Positions 10,235 through 21,093 are shown, counted from the stretch's first letter. The stretch is 64,000 nucleotides of DNA from Lycium barbarum (GCF_019175385.1 NC_083341.1:93646321-93710320), one strand, 5' to 3'. The notes: generated by a model not told the origin, from the letters alone. Program-made: numbers and translations.

Positions 10235-12440
10235 TTCAATTACATATATCATAGAAGACTTAAGGAATTAGAAGATAAGAACAACAAAGAAAAAAAAAGA
10301 AGAGAGAGCAAGAGGTTTTGGGTTTGCCTTGGAAATTTAGGTACCAAAAATATTGCTTCAAAAATTCTTTTCTTGTTGATTTCCTACTAAGTCAAGGTTC
10401 CTTTGTAACTTGGTATAGTTGGATTGGAGTGGGGAGCATTAGAATCACCAAAGTGATCATATTTCCAAGTGAAGAAGACTTGAAGAAAAGGTAAGAATTT
10501 CTACCTTTTTATTGTGTTATGAAGTTTTGATTGTGTTGTAGTATGTAGAAATGTGTTGATTGTATGGAAAAGTGGAAGTTTGCAATGTGGGTTTGGTATA
10601 TGGCTTGTAGCCGTGTGTATATGTATGTTGTATAGCCAAGTTGTGTTGAATTTATGTTATATTCTAGTTGTATTTGTGATGAAATGCATATGGGAATTGA
10701 AAGTTGGATGAATTTAGTTGATATGGAAATATAGCATATGGCCGTGTGGTATGTTGGCTATGGAATGGAATTGACTAAGTTTGTTTAGTGTATTGGAGTG
10801 TTGTTGTAATGCTTGGCATGGAAATGAAGTTAGAATGATATAAGTTTGTATTGAATTGGAATGTAGAAACTTATGTCGTTTTAGTATGATTTTCCGACAT
10901 TAAGGAAATGAAGTTGTTTGGTTGTTAGTTGTGATGATCATTGATGAATTTGGAAGTTGGAAACATGTTATGAAATTGTATGCCAAAGATTTGATGTTTT
11001 GCATAAGTTAAGACTTTGGCGGAAAGTTGTATATTATGGATATCGAGTGTATATCTTAAGGAAAATGAAATGAAATGTCTCTAAATCTATATTGTGATGA
11101 TCTTGAGTGATAATGGATGTGAAATCATGATGTTAGTTCGAAAGTTTGGGTTGAATTGAAGATTATGTCAACTTGTGAGAAAAATGACTAGTGGAAGGAT
11201 ATTTGTGTTTTTAATGTTTATTGTTGATATTGATGTTGTCGTTTGGGTTGTTGTTGATGAATTATAGCCGAGTTGAATTCTCGGGGTGCTATATGTATAG
11301 GGGAAGTGCTGCCGAAATTTCGGTAGCCAAATATGCATTAAGTTGGAACTTTGGTATTCATAGCTTACAATTGGTAAACTTGACCAATTGCAGTTTTTCG
11401 ACGAAACGGGAAGTGAGTTTGGAAAGGCTTAAGGAGCGTGAAAGGTATGTAAAGCAAACCCAATTCTTCCCTTGGCATGCCCCTAGTGTGTTAGGGTCGG
11501 ATCCGGGCCTCGAAGGACCTCTTGGCCCTCGGAATCCGCAAGACAAAATTTCAGTTTTTCCTTCAGTAGAATTGAACCATTTTGATACGCTTTTTCTGAA
11601 ATTATGCAATTTTGCTCTAAATTATTCAGAAAGTCATAGAATGTTTGTATAACCTTTTTAGGTGATACTATATGCTTAGAGGGCACAATTTGAGCCCGCC
11701 GCCTTGTTTGTCCCAAGGCGGGCCCGCTATTTACGGTTTTGCCCCTAATGTGTTAAAGCTTCCTTTTTAAGCGATTTTTGAAAGAAATGTTTTAATTACC
11801 CTACTAATCGCTTAACGAATATTATTTTAAATATTCTGTTAAATATTATAAATTATTTTGACACTCGGAATGACTTCGGGAAAGTTATACTTCTGTAATT
11901 TATTATGATATCCGAAATACATTTATTATGATTCCGTCCGACCCCATTGGATTTGTTTGTCTTTGATACGCTTCATCGAGTCTTTGAAAACATTTATTAT
12001 ATTTTTAAATTGCATTAGTCTCTCACTACTCCATTCGTGGATGTCCCAATGTTTCCCACACTAAGCCCGGGCCAGGATATGTTGTCAAGCGTAATTCTCT
12101 GCATTGTTCGCCGCGCCCCGATGTGAGGGGGCAGGTATACGCGTACATGGGTCTGTGGAGTATGATGTGCCATGTCCGCCTATTCTGATCTGATCTGTTA
12201 TGGCCATTCTGATATGACATTTTATGATACGGGGCCACGCCCCCTTTTCTGATTCCTCTGTATTGTGGCACCAGTGTCGGGAGGGTGACCACGTTCTGTC
12301 TGCCGAGTCCCGTGGCAGGGATCGGATATGATATGACATATGTTTCTGTACACATTCTGTCTGATTTGGAAATATGCATTTGACACTCTAGATTTTGTAC
12401 CCATTTTCTGTAATCATTATGATTTGACTTCTGTGATTCC

Positions 12441-12510
12441 GCTTTACATATTCAGTACATATTTCGTACTGACCCCCTTTCTTCGGGGGCTGCGTTTTCA
12501 TGCCGCGCAG
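12441..12510 (+). promoter_or_regulatory. Shared LTR module (Ty3-2 5' LTR)
   Basis: GCTTTACATATTCAGTAC, spacer, GTACTGAC, a CCCCC/GGGGG stem with loop TTTCTTC, then GCTGCG, a TTCATG and GCGCAG before GT at 12511. CTTTACATA could act as a TATA-like element. The terminal CAG/GTAC resembles a 5' splice site. Same layout in the other LTR families. Function inferred. Confidence 0.5.
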
Positions 12511-12915
12511 GTACAGACGACAGGTTTGCTGATCCGCACGTTTAGGATCCTATTTCTGCTATTTGGGGCGCTCTCCTCTACAGAGCCCATCTTTTGGTAC
12601 AGTCTGTCACTGCTATCTGGATATGTACTTTGTTCAGGGTATGACGGGGCCCTGTCTCGTCTTATGATTATGATATGTTCTGTAGAGGTCTGTGGATACA
12701 TCTGTGTGGGTTCTGTACATATGTTTGGGATACTTTGTTCTGTGATGGCCTTATCGGCCTATGTGTGCCAAGTCTGCTTTTTCTGATAAATTCTGTAGCA
12801 TCCACTAGTATTATTATATTATTATTTTGATAATATGCTAAATTGGGTATCGGGTACGTATAGGTGCCCAGCTAGGGCACTGGTCGCGGCCCACGGAGTT
12901 GGGTCGTGACAAAAG

Positions 12916-12928
12916 TGGTATCAGAGTG
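12916..12928 (+). other. Primer binding site of Ty3-2 (initiator Met tRNA type)
   Basis: TGGTATCAGAG followed by TGG lies four bases after the LTR end. TGGTATCAGAGC is the usual plant PBS for initiator tRNA-Met; here the twelfth base is T instead of C. Confidence 0.85.
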
Positions 12929-12970
12929 GTTCGTCCTCGGAATGTCCACAGACCGTGTCTAGTAGAGTCT

Positions 12971-13006
12971 TGTTTATCGGTGTGTTGTGCACCACACCTA
13001 TAAACA
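12971..13006 (+). other. Leader hairpin with GTGCAC loop (Ty3-2)
   Basis: Arms TGTTTATCGGTGTG and CACACCTATAAACA pair at 13 of 14 positions around the loop TTGTGCAC, which ends in the self-complementary hexamer GTGCAC. It is placed 43 bp after the PBS. It has the form of a retroviral dimer-initiation hairpin; that role is an inference. Confidence 0.6.
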
Positions 13007-13089
13007 GGAGGCTACAGGGCATTTAGGATACTACCCTTCTTTCTGTCTTAGATCGTCCGATAGAGCTGTGTTATCAGGATGACCCCTTC

Positions 13090-13112
13090 CTAACGAGTGG
13101 CTATATTTGCAG
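13090..13112 (+). promoter_or_regulatory. Possible 3' splice site just before Ty3-2 gag
   Basis: CTAAC (13090-13094), then GAGTGGCTATATTTGCAG with AG at 13111-13112, two bases before the gag ATG. With the CAG/GT at 12511 it would define a 602-bp intron containing the LTR end, PBS and hairpin. Confidence 0.45.
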
Positions 13113-13114
13113 AT

Positions 13115-13750
13115 ATGCCTCCAAAAAAGGCGACAGCGGCCCAAAAGGCCAAGTCAGTTGTCGTAGGAGAGACTAGCTGGGTCCAGAGGACTACCAGGGC
13201 CCAGGTATATATTGCTCTGGAGACTTTGCCCCAGACAGAGGGTTCTTCTACACCGCCACTCGTGGAGGAGATTGGGGCAGCCGTAGCTGCAGATCGGGGG
13301 ACGGCTCCACTGCCAGCTCCCGCAGTTCCAGTACCTGAGCCTCCAGCTCCACGGCCAGGCACTGAGGATCAGTCTATGAGGGAGGCAGTCCAGTTGCTGA
13401 CTAGACTTGTGGCAGGGCAGGTTCAGGGGCATGGACTGGGAGGTGACCGGGCAGTCAGGCGTGATAGTTCGAGAGCCCGTGAGTTTTTGACTTGTAACCC
13501 TCCAGAGTTCTTCGGGACAAAGCCCGAGGAGGATCCTGAGGAGTTTATTAGGAAGATGCGACGCACTCTAGACTTGATTAATGCTTCCGAGACAGAGTCA
13601 GTCGCGTTAGCTTCGTACCGGTTATATGATGTGGCGGCAAACTGGTACGAGTCATGGGGGATATCCAGGGGGGACGGCGCTCCTCCAGCAGTTTGGGGTG
13701 ATTTTTCTCAGGCATTTCTTGGACACTTTCTGCCCCCAGAGTTGCGATGA
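13115..13750 (+). pseudogene. Ty3-2 gag, N-terminal part up to premature stop
   Basis: Starts MPPKKATAAQKAK; this ATG is preferred over the one six codons upstream because all related elements start here and because of the AG just before it. After a proline-rich N-terminal tract comes the gag core (SRAREFLTCNPPEFFGTKPEE, NWYESW, GDFSQAFLGHFLPPELR). TGA at 13748-13750 replaces an arginine codon (CGA in Ty3-1). The frame then continues unbroken at 13751. Confidence 0.9.
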
Positions 13751-14443
13751 GCCAGATCTGATAGATTTTTATTATTGAGGCAGAAGGGCCGCAGTATTCG
13801 GGACTATAGTTTGGAGTTTGATTCCTTGGCCCGATATGCACCTACTGTGGTGGCTACTATGGCGGACCGGATGCACAGATATATTATGGGGCTGGATCGG
13901 TATTTTGTTGATAGCTGCTTAGTATTGGCTGCTCAGCCCGGTATGGACATTGCCCGTATCCAGGCCCATGCCCAGGGTATGGAGGATCGGGGCAGAGGAG
14001 GACACCAGCCTGACAGGGGCCAGGATCGGAGACAGCCCAAGAGGGCCAGGTCATCTGGAGATTTTCGGGGCAGACAGCCCCAACAGCCGCAGCAGCCTAG
14101 CAGATTTTCATCTCAGCCAGCGCAGAGCGCGCCTCCCCAGCCTACAGGTCGCAGGTTCGATAGCCCAGGGTATTCAGGAGCAGGCCAGAGCTCCAGGGCT
14201 TCAGGTTCGCGGACAGATAGGGGTTCTGGTCAGATGAGGCCACCCAGGGTTCAGTGTTCTTTTTGCGGCAGATACCATACGGGAGAGTGCTACAGAGCCA
14301 CCGGTGCATGCTTTTCTTGTGGCCGTCAGGGATATTCTGTGAGAGATTGCCCGTATAAAGGTAGTTCGGGTGGGGCAGCGCAGCCTACCGGATCGGCCGC
14401 TGGGTCTTCATCTTCGTCAGTGGCTATGCGCCCTACGGGGTAG
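13751..14443 (+). pseudogene. Ty3-2 gag C-terminal part with altered zinc knuckle
   Basis: Same frame as the upstream part. It holds the rest of the gag core (YSLEFDSLARYAPTVVATM, DIARIQAHAQGMEDR), a Q/R/S-rich basic linker and the nucleocapsid knuckle [14 protein letters not shown]. The knuckle's histidine is Y, a one-base change from CAT; Ty3-3 keeps [17 protein letters not shown] binding would be impaired. TAG at 14441-14443 stands where Ty3-3 encodes R in VGRGL. Confidence 0.88.
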
Positions 14444-16261
14444 GGTATTTCGGCACCAGCGGGTCGCGGCAGAGGCCGTGGTGGAGCTTCTGGTATTAGC
14501 GGTCCTTTGAACCGCATTTATGCTTTGGCCGGCCGCCAGGATCAGGAGGCATCTCCTAATGTCGTTACAGGTACTTTATTGGTCTTCTCTCGGTCTGTGT
14601 ATGCATTAATTGATCCAGGTTCGACTTTATCATATATTTCACCTCTTGTTGCCGGTAAAATTGGTATTATGTCTGAACCTATAGAGCCATTTGAGGTAGC
14701 CACACCGATAGGGGACTTTATTGTAGCGAAACAGGTTTATAAAGACTGTTCTGTGATTGTATGTGGCCGTGATACTAAGGCAGATCTGGTAGAGTTAGAT
14801 ATGACTGAATTTGATGTTATCATGGGTATGGACTGGCTAGCTTCCTGTTATGCTAATGTTGACTGCCAGAATAAGGTGGTTCGCTTCCAGTTTCCCGGGG
14901 AGCTAGTTTTAGATTGGGCTGGAAATACAGCATCGCCGAAAGGTAAGTTTATTTCATACCTTAAGGAAAAGAAAATGATTAGAAAGGGTTATATCTATCA
15001 TCTAGTACGGGTGCAAGACTTGGACGCAGAGACGCCGACACTTCAATCAGTCCCCGTGATTAACGAGTTTCCAGATGTTTTCCCCGACGAGCTTCCAGGT
15101 CTTCCTCCAGAGCGGGAGATAGATTTCTCTATTGATTTACTCCCAGACACTCAGCCTATCTCTATTCCTCCGTATAGAATGGCGCCTGCAGAATTAAAGG
15201 AGTTGAAGGAGCAGCTGAAAGATTTGTTGGATAAGGGCTTCATCAGACCCAGTACTTCGCCTTGGGGAGCCCCGGTATTATTTGTGCGTAAGAAGGACGG
15301 GTCGCTGCGTATGTGTATTGATTATCGGCAGCTGAATAAGGTAACTATAAAGAATAAATACCCCCTCCCCAGGATTGATGATTTGTTTGATCAGCTGCAG
15401 GGCGCTAAGTGTTTTTCGAAGATAGATCTTCGATCTGGTTACCACCAGGTGCGAGTACGAGAGGCCGATATCCCTAAGACAGCTTTCCGGACCCGATATG
15501 GGCATTACGAGTTCAGGGTTATGTCTTTTGGGCTTACTAATGCCCCCGCAGTATTCATGTATTTGATGAACCGGGTATTCAGGCCATTCTTGGATATGTT
15601 TGTAATTGTATTCATTGATGATATCCTGGTTTATTCTCGGTCTAAGGCGGAGCACGCAGATCATCTGAGATCAGTATTAGGTGTACTCCGGCATCAGAAA
15701 TTATATGCGAAATTTTCTAAGTGTGAATTTTGGCTGTCTTCAGTGGCTTTCTTGGGGCATATTATTGCAGCTGATGGTGTCTGGGTGGACACACAGAAGA
15801 TTGAGGCCGTGAAGAATTGGCCCAGACCTACGACGCCCACAGAGGTACGCAGTTTCCTGGGATTAGCAGGTTATTACAGGAGATTTGTGGAGAAGTTTGC
15901 TTCGATTTCAGCGCCTTTGACAAGGCTGACTCAGAAGGGAGCTAAGTTCCAGTGGTCTGACGCTTATGAACGGAGCCTCCAGTTACTGAAGGAGAAGCTG
16001 ACTACAGCCCCAGTTCTGACTCTTCCAGAGGGACCGGACGGGTATGTTATTTATTGTGACGCTTCTGGCATGGGGTTAGGCTGTGTATTGATGCAGCACG
16101 GCAGAGTTATAGCGTATGCTTCCCGGCAGCTCAAGAAGCATGAGAAGAATTATCCTACCCACGATCTGGAGCTCGCGGCGGTGATTCATGCTCTGAAGAT
16201 ATGGAGACACTATTTATGTGGCGTTCATGTGGATATCTATACTGATCATAAGAGTCTCTAG
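14444..16261 (+). pseudogene. Ty3-2 protease, reverse transcriptase and RNase H
   Basis: Continuous frame (open from 14507 counted from an internal ATG; sense codons extend upstream to 14444). Protease: [16 protein letters not shown] near residue 36 of the 14507 frame and [16 protein letters not shown]. Linker: [14 protein letters not shown]. Reverse transcriptase: [44 protein letters not shown] and the intact catalytic [13 protein letters not shown]. RNase [33 protein letters not shown] and [10 protein letters not shown], with its acidic residues present. TAG at 16259-16261 replaces Q (CAG in Ty3-3). Every catalytic residue I can see in this segment is kept, unlike the knuckle and integrase of the same copy. 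Confidence 0.93.
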
Positions 16262-17164
16262 TATATTTTCAGGCAGAGAGAGCTTAATTTGCGACAGCGG
16301 AGGTGGCTGGAGCTTCTGAAAGATTCTGACGTGGATATTCTGTATCATCCGGGTAAGGCTAATGTTGTTGCCGATGCGCTCAGTCGGAAGTCTATGGGCA
16401 GTTTGGCCGATTTACAGCCAGACAGGAGAGAGATAGCCCGTCATATTCAGCAGTTGGCTAGTCTCGGGGTTCGTCTGGCCGATTCTGGAGATACACGGAT
16501 TTCTGTTCGAGGAGTTTCTGAGTCATCCCTCAGGGACGATATTAAGCGGCGTCAATACGAAGATCCTGTCTTAGCTCAGTACAGGGACACAGCCTATGAT
16601 AAGGAGAGGACTCCGTTCGAGTTTTCACCGGACGGTACTTTGTTATACAGAGGCAGGTTGTGTGTACCTGATATTGCAGGCCTTCGGCAGCAGGTTATGA
16701 GCGAGGCACATTATGCTCGCTATTCGGTCCATCCTGGGTCTACGAAGATGTACCATGATCTCCGATGCTTATACTGGTGGGACGGCATGAAGCGGGATAT
16801 TGCAGAGTTCATCGCCCAGTGCCCTAATTGTCAGCAGGTCAAGATTGAGCATCAGAAGCCGGGTGGACTGTTGCAGGAGATGGAAATCCCGACTTGGAAG
16901 TGGGAGGTTATTAATATGGACTTCATTACAGGTTTGCCTCGCACTCCACGGAAGTATGATTCCATCTGGGTCGTTGTTGATAGGCTGACGAAATCTGCCC
17001 ATTTTCTTCCCGTCAGGACTACTTATTCCGCCGAGGATTATGCCAGGCTCTATATTAGAGAGATTGTGAAGCTTCACGGAGTTCCTATATCTATTATTTC
17101 TGAAAGAGGCGCCCAGTTTACGGCGCGTTTCTGGAGGTCGTTTCAGGAGGGTCTAGGGACTTAG
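16262..17164 (+). pseudogene. Ty3-2 integrase N-terminal and core part
   Basis: Same frame. RNase H tail and [19 protein letters not shown] are followed by the integrase HHCC zinc domain ([18 protein letters not shown] to [10 protein letters not shown], all ligands present) and the core. The first catalytic D is in [12 protein letters not shown]. The second lies in [10 protein letters not shown]: the D of the usual SIITDRG is E here, with T also changed to S, so strand transfer activity is probably lost. TAG at 17162-17164 (CAG in Ty3-3) ends the segment. Confidence 0.9.
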
Positions 17165-17990
17165 GTGAGTCTGAGCACAGCCTTTCATCCTCAGAGCGAC
17201 GGACAGGCCGAGCGCACTATACAGACGCTGGGGGATATGTTGCGGGCCTGCGTTATTGATTTCAGAGGCAGCTGGGATGATCACTTGCCATTGATTGAGT
17301 TTGCATATAATAACAGTTACCATTCCAGCATCCAAATGGCTCCGTACGAGGCTCTATATGGCAGGAAATGCAGATCGCCGATTGGCTGGTTTGATATTGG
17401 CGAGTCAGAGTTGATTGGCCCAGATATGGTCCAGCAGGCCGTGGACAAGGTAAAACTTATTCGGGAGCGACTGTTGGCAGCCCAGAGTCGACAGAAGTCA
17501 TACGCGGATAAACGGCGTCGACCATTGGAGTTTCAGGTAGGCGACTGGGTATTCCTGAAGGTATCGCCTATGAAAGGCGTGATGCGGTTCGGCAGAAAGG
17601 GTAAGCTCAGTCCGCGTTATATTGGGCCTTATCAGATTGTTCGGAAGGTTGGAAATGTCGCCTATGAGTTAGATTTGCCATCTGATTTGGAAGCGGTACA
17701 TCCGGTATTCCATGTGTCTATGCTCCGCAAATGCATTGGTGACCCTTCCAGAGTATTCCCCGCTGATGATATTCAGGTGACGGAGCAGTTATCGTACGAG
17801 GAGCAGCCCGTATCTATCTTGGATCGTCAGGTAAGGAGGCTCCGGAATAAAGATGTGGCCTCCGTTAAGGTACTGTGGCGGAATAATAACCGGGAGGAAA
17901 TGACCTGGGAGTCTGAGGAAGAAATGAAGAAGAAATATCCTCAATTGTTCCCTATGCCCACAGGTAACCTTAAATCCTGCTTAATTTCAT
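17165..17990 (+). pseudogene. Ty3-2 integrase C-terminal part and chromodomain
   Basis: Same frame after the TAG. LSTAFHPQSDGQAERTIQTL carries the third catalytic acid; then [20 protein letters not shown], a GPY/F-like module (GKLSPRYIGPYQIV) and the chromodomain (SYEEQPVSILDRQVRRLRN to WRNNNREEMTWESEEEMKK). Ty3-3 ends soon after with GNLKL and a stop. Here that stop is gone and the open frame runs through the polypurine tract to 18148, 40 bp into the LTR; I end the homologous protein near 17990. Confidence 0.9.
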
Positions 17991-18073
17991 TTCAATGTCA
18001 ATCGTATGTCTTATATGTTGTTTGTAAGCATGAACTCCCCCAAAGTATTTTCCAACCCTATAAGATTAATTTT

Positions 18074-18108
18074 ACATTCGAGGACGAATGTTCTAAAGGG
18101 GGGGAGGA
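18074..18108 (+). other. AGGA-loop hairpin and polypurine tract of Ty3-2
   Basis: ACATTCG-AGGA-CGAATGT (18074-18091) is a perfect 7-bp stem with loop AGGA, followed by AAAGGGGGGGAGGA (18095-18108) abutting the 3' LTR. Confidence 0.85.
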
Positions 18109-21093
18109 TGTTATGACCCGTGTTTTCACACGTTTGGAAAAGACTTGAATTACATTGGATTCTTGAGATATAAGATCAATTTGATATTTTGTTGAACATA
18201 GGAGTTATGCATGAAAGAATAGAGTCATGAAAGTGTGGGACAAGGTTAAGGGTAATTTTGGAATTTTGGAAATTAGTTTAGGGAATTACAAAATGTGAAT
18301 TATAAGTTATTGGGCTCAAAAATTTAATTGGAGTTGAGGCCCAAAATAGGGGTCATGGTCGGCCATACAAGGCCTTGACCCAAGCCCAATTTTAGTTGGT
18401 CATGTGCTTGGTCATGTGACCAAGCACTTCAATTACATATATCATAGAAGACTTAAGGAATTAGAAGATAAGAACAACAAAGAAAAAAAAAAGAAGAGAG
18501 AGCAAGAGGTTTCGGGTTTGCCTTGGAAATTTAGGTACCAAAAATATTGCTTCAAAAATTCTTTTCTTGTTGATTTCCTACTAAGTCAAGGTTCCTTTGT
18601 AACTTGGTATAGTTGGATTGGAGTGGGGAGCATTAGAATCACCAAAGTGATCATATTTCCAAGTGAAGAAGACTTGAAGAAAAGGTAAGAATTTCTACCT
18701 TTTTATTGTGTTATGAAGTTTTGATTGTGTTGTAGTATGTAGAAATGTGTTGATTGTATGGAAAAGTGGAAGTTTGCAATGTGGGTTTGGTATATGGCTT
18801 GTAGCCGTGTGTATATGTATGTTGTATAGCCAAGTTGTGTTGAATTTATGTTATATTCTAGTTGTATTTGTGATGAAATGCATATGGGAATTGAAAGTTG
18901 GATGAATTTAGTTGATATGGAAATATAGCATATGGCCGTGTGGTATGTTGGCTATGGAATGGAATTGACTAAGTTTGTTTAGTGTATTGGAGTGTTGTTG
19001 TAATGCTTGGCATGGAAATGAAGTTAGAATGATATAAGTTTGTATTGAATTGGAATGTAGAAACTTATGTCGTTTTAGTATGATTTTCCGACATTAAGGA
19101 AATGAAGTTGTTTGGTTGTTAGTTGTGATGATCATTGATGAATTTGGAAGTTGGAAACATGTTATGAAATTGTATGCCAAAGATTTGATGTTTTGCATAA
19201 GTTAAGACTTTGGCGGAAAGTTGTATATTATGGATATCGAGTGTATATCTTAAGGAAAATGAAATGAAATGTCTCTAAATCTATATTGTGATGATCTTGA
19301 GTGATAATGGATGTGAAATCATGATGTTAGTTCGAAAGTTTGGGTTGAATTGAAGATTATGTCAACTTGTGAGAAAAATGACTAGTTGAAGGATATTTGT
19401 GTTTTTAATGTTTATTGTTGATATTGATGTTGTCGTTTGGGTTGTTGTTGATGAATTATAGCCGAGTTGAATTCTCGGGGTGCTATATGTATAGGGGAAG
19501 TGCTGCCGAAATTTCGGTAGCCAAATATGCATTAAGTTGGAACTTTGGTATTCATAGCTTACAATTGGTAAACTTGACCAATTGCAGTTTTTCGACGAAA
19601 CGGGAAGTGAGTTTGGAAAGGCTTAAGGAGCGTGAAAGGTATGTAAAGCAAACCCAATTCTTCCCTTGGCATGCCCCTAGTGTGTTAGGGTCGGATCCGG
19701 GCCTCGAAGGACCTCTTGGCCCTCGGAATCCGCAAGACAAAATTTCAGTTTTTCCTTCAGTAGAATTGAACCATTTTGATACGCTTTTTCTGAAATTATG
19801 CAATTTTGCTCTAAATTATTCAGAAAGTCATAGAATGTTTGTATAACCTTTTTAGGTGATACTATATGCTTAGAGGGCACAATTTGAGCCTGCCGCCTTG
19901 TTTGTCCCAAGGCGGGCCCGCTATTTACGGTTTTGCCCCTAATGTGTTAAAGCTTCCTTTTTAAGCGATTTTTGAAAGAAATGTTTTAATTACCCTACTA
20001 ATCGCTTAACGAATATTCTGTTAAATATTATAAATTATTTTGACACTTGGAATGACTTCAGGAAAGTTATACTTCTGTAATTTATTATGATATCCGAAAT
20101 ACATTTATTATGATTCCGTCCGACCCCATTGGATTTGTTTGTCTTTGATACGCTTCATCGAGTCTTTGAAAACATTTATTATATTTTTAAATTGCATTAG
20201 TCTCTCACTACTCCATTCGTGGATGTCCCAATGTTTCCCACACTGAGCCCAGGCCAGGATATGTTGTCAAGCGTAATTCTCTGCATTGTTCGCCGCGCCC
20301 CGATGTGAGGGGGCAGGTATACGCGTACATGGGTCTGTGGAGTATGATGTGCCATGTCCGCCTATTCTGATCTGATCTGTTATGGCCATTCTGATATGAC
20401 ATTTTATGATACGGGGCCACGCCCCCTTTTCTGATTCCTCTGTATTGTGGCACCAGTGTCGGGAGGGTGACCACGTTCTGTCTGCCGAGTCCCGTGGCAG
20501 GGATCGGATATGATATGATATATGTTTCTGTACACATTCTGTCTGATTTGGAAATATGCATTTGACACTCTGGATTTTGTACCCATTTTCTGTAATCATT
20601 ATGATTTGACTTCTGTGATTTCGCTTTACATATTCAGTACATATTTCGTACTGACCCCCTTTCTTCGGGGGCTGCGTTTTCATACCGCGTAGGTACAGAC
20701 GACAGGTTTGCTGATCCGCACGTTTAGGATCCTATTTCTGCTATTTGGGGCGCTCTCTTCTACAGAGCCCATCTTTTGGTACAGTCTGTCACTGCTATCT
20801 GGATATGTACTTTGTTCAGGGTATGACGGGGCCCTGTCCCGTCTTATGATTATGATATGTTCTGTAGAGGTCTGTGGATACATCTGTGTGGGTTCTGTAC
20901 ATATGTTTGGGATACTTTGTTCTGTGATGGCCTTATCGGCCTATGTGTGCCAAGTCTGCTTTTTCTGATAAATTCTGTAGCATCCACTAGTATTATTATA
21001 TTATTATTTTGATAATATGCTAAATTGGGTATCGGGTACGTATAGGTGCCCAGCTAGGGCACTGGTCGCGGCCCACGGAGTTGGGTCGTGACA
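18109..21093 (+). repeat. 3' LTR of Ty3-2
   Basis: 2985 bp. Differs from the 5' LTR by a missing 12 bp near 20010, one extra A near 18490 and about 16 substitutions counted by eye. Within the shared module (20623-20692) two substitutions change CATGCCGCGCAG to CATACCGCGTAG, which would spoil the donor-like site in this copy. Confidence 0.96.

Larger units (their letters stand above)
9916..12911 (+). repeat. 5' LTR of Ty3-2
   Basis: 2996 bp, near-identical to 18109-21093. Notable parts are the palindrome ATGGCCGGCCAT (10162-10173), a perfect inverted repeat GTGCTTGGTCA-TG-TGACCAAGCAC (10211-10234), donor-like AAAAGGTAAG near 10487-10496, the palindrome CCGAAATTTCGG (11312-11323) after TATAGGGGAA, and the shared module 12441-12510. 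A 143-codon ORF (11221-11652) is just LTR sequence repeated in the other LTR. Confidence 0.96.
9916..21093 (+). mobile_element. Ty3-2: complete chromovirus LTR retrotransposon, 11.2 kb
   Basis: LTRs 9916-12911 and 18109-21093 begin TGTTATGACC and end GGGTCGTGACA. There are a PBS at 12916, a polypurine tract at 18095-18108 and a perfect 5-bp duplication. Gag-pol (13115 to about 17990) is in a single frame with four stops and no frameshift. By eye the LTRs differ at about 16 positions, mostly transitions, plus a 12-bp indel near 11820 and one base in an A-run, so the insertion is recent compared with Ty3-1 and Ty3-5. It is nested in LINE ORF2. Confidence 0.97.

Noticed and set aside
11221..11652. 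143-codon ORF in Ty3-2 5' LTR, repeated at 19415-19846
   Set aside because: It is LTR sequence present twice because LTRs are; it crosses the conserved CCGAAATTTCGG block, has no domain and is not kept in the Ty3-3 LTR.
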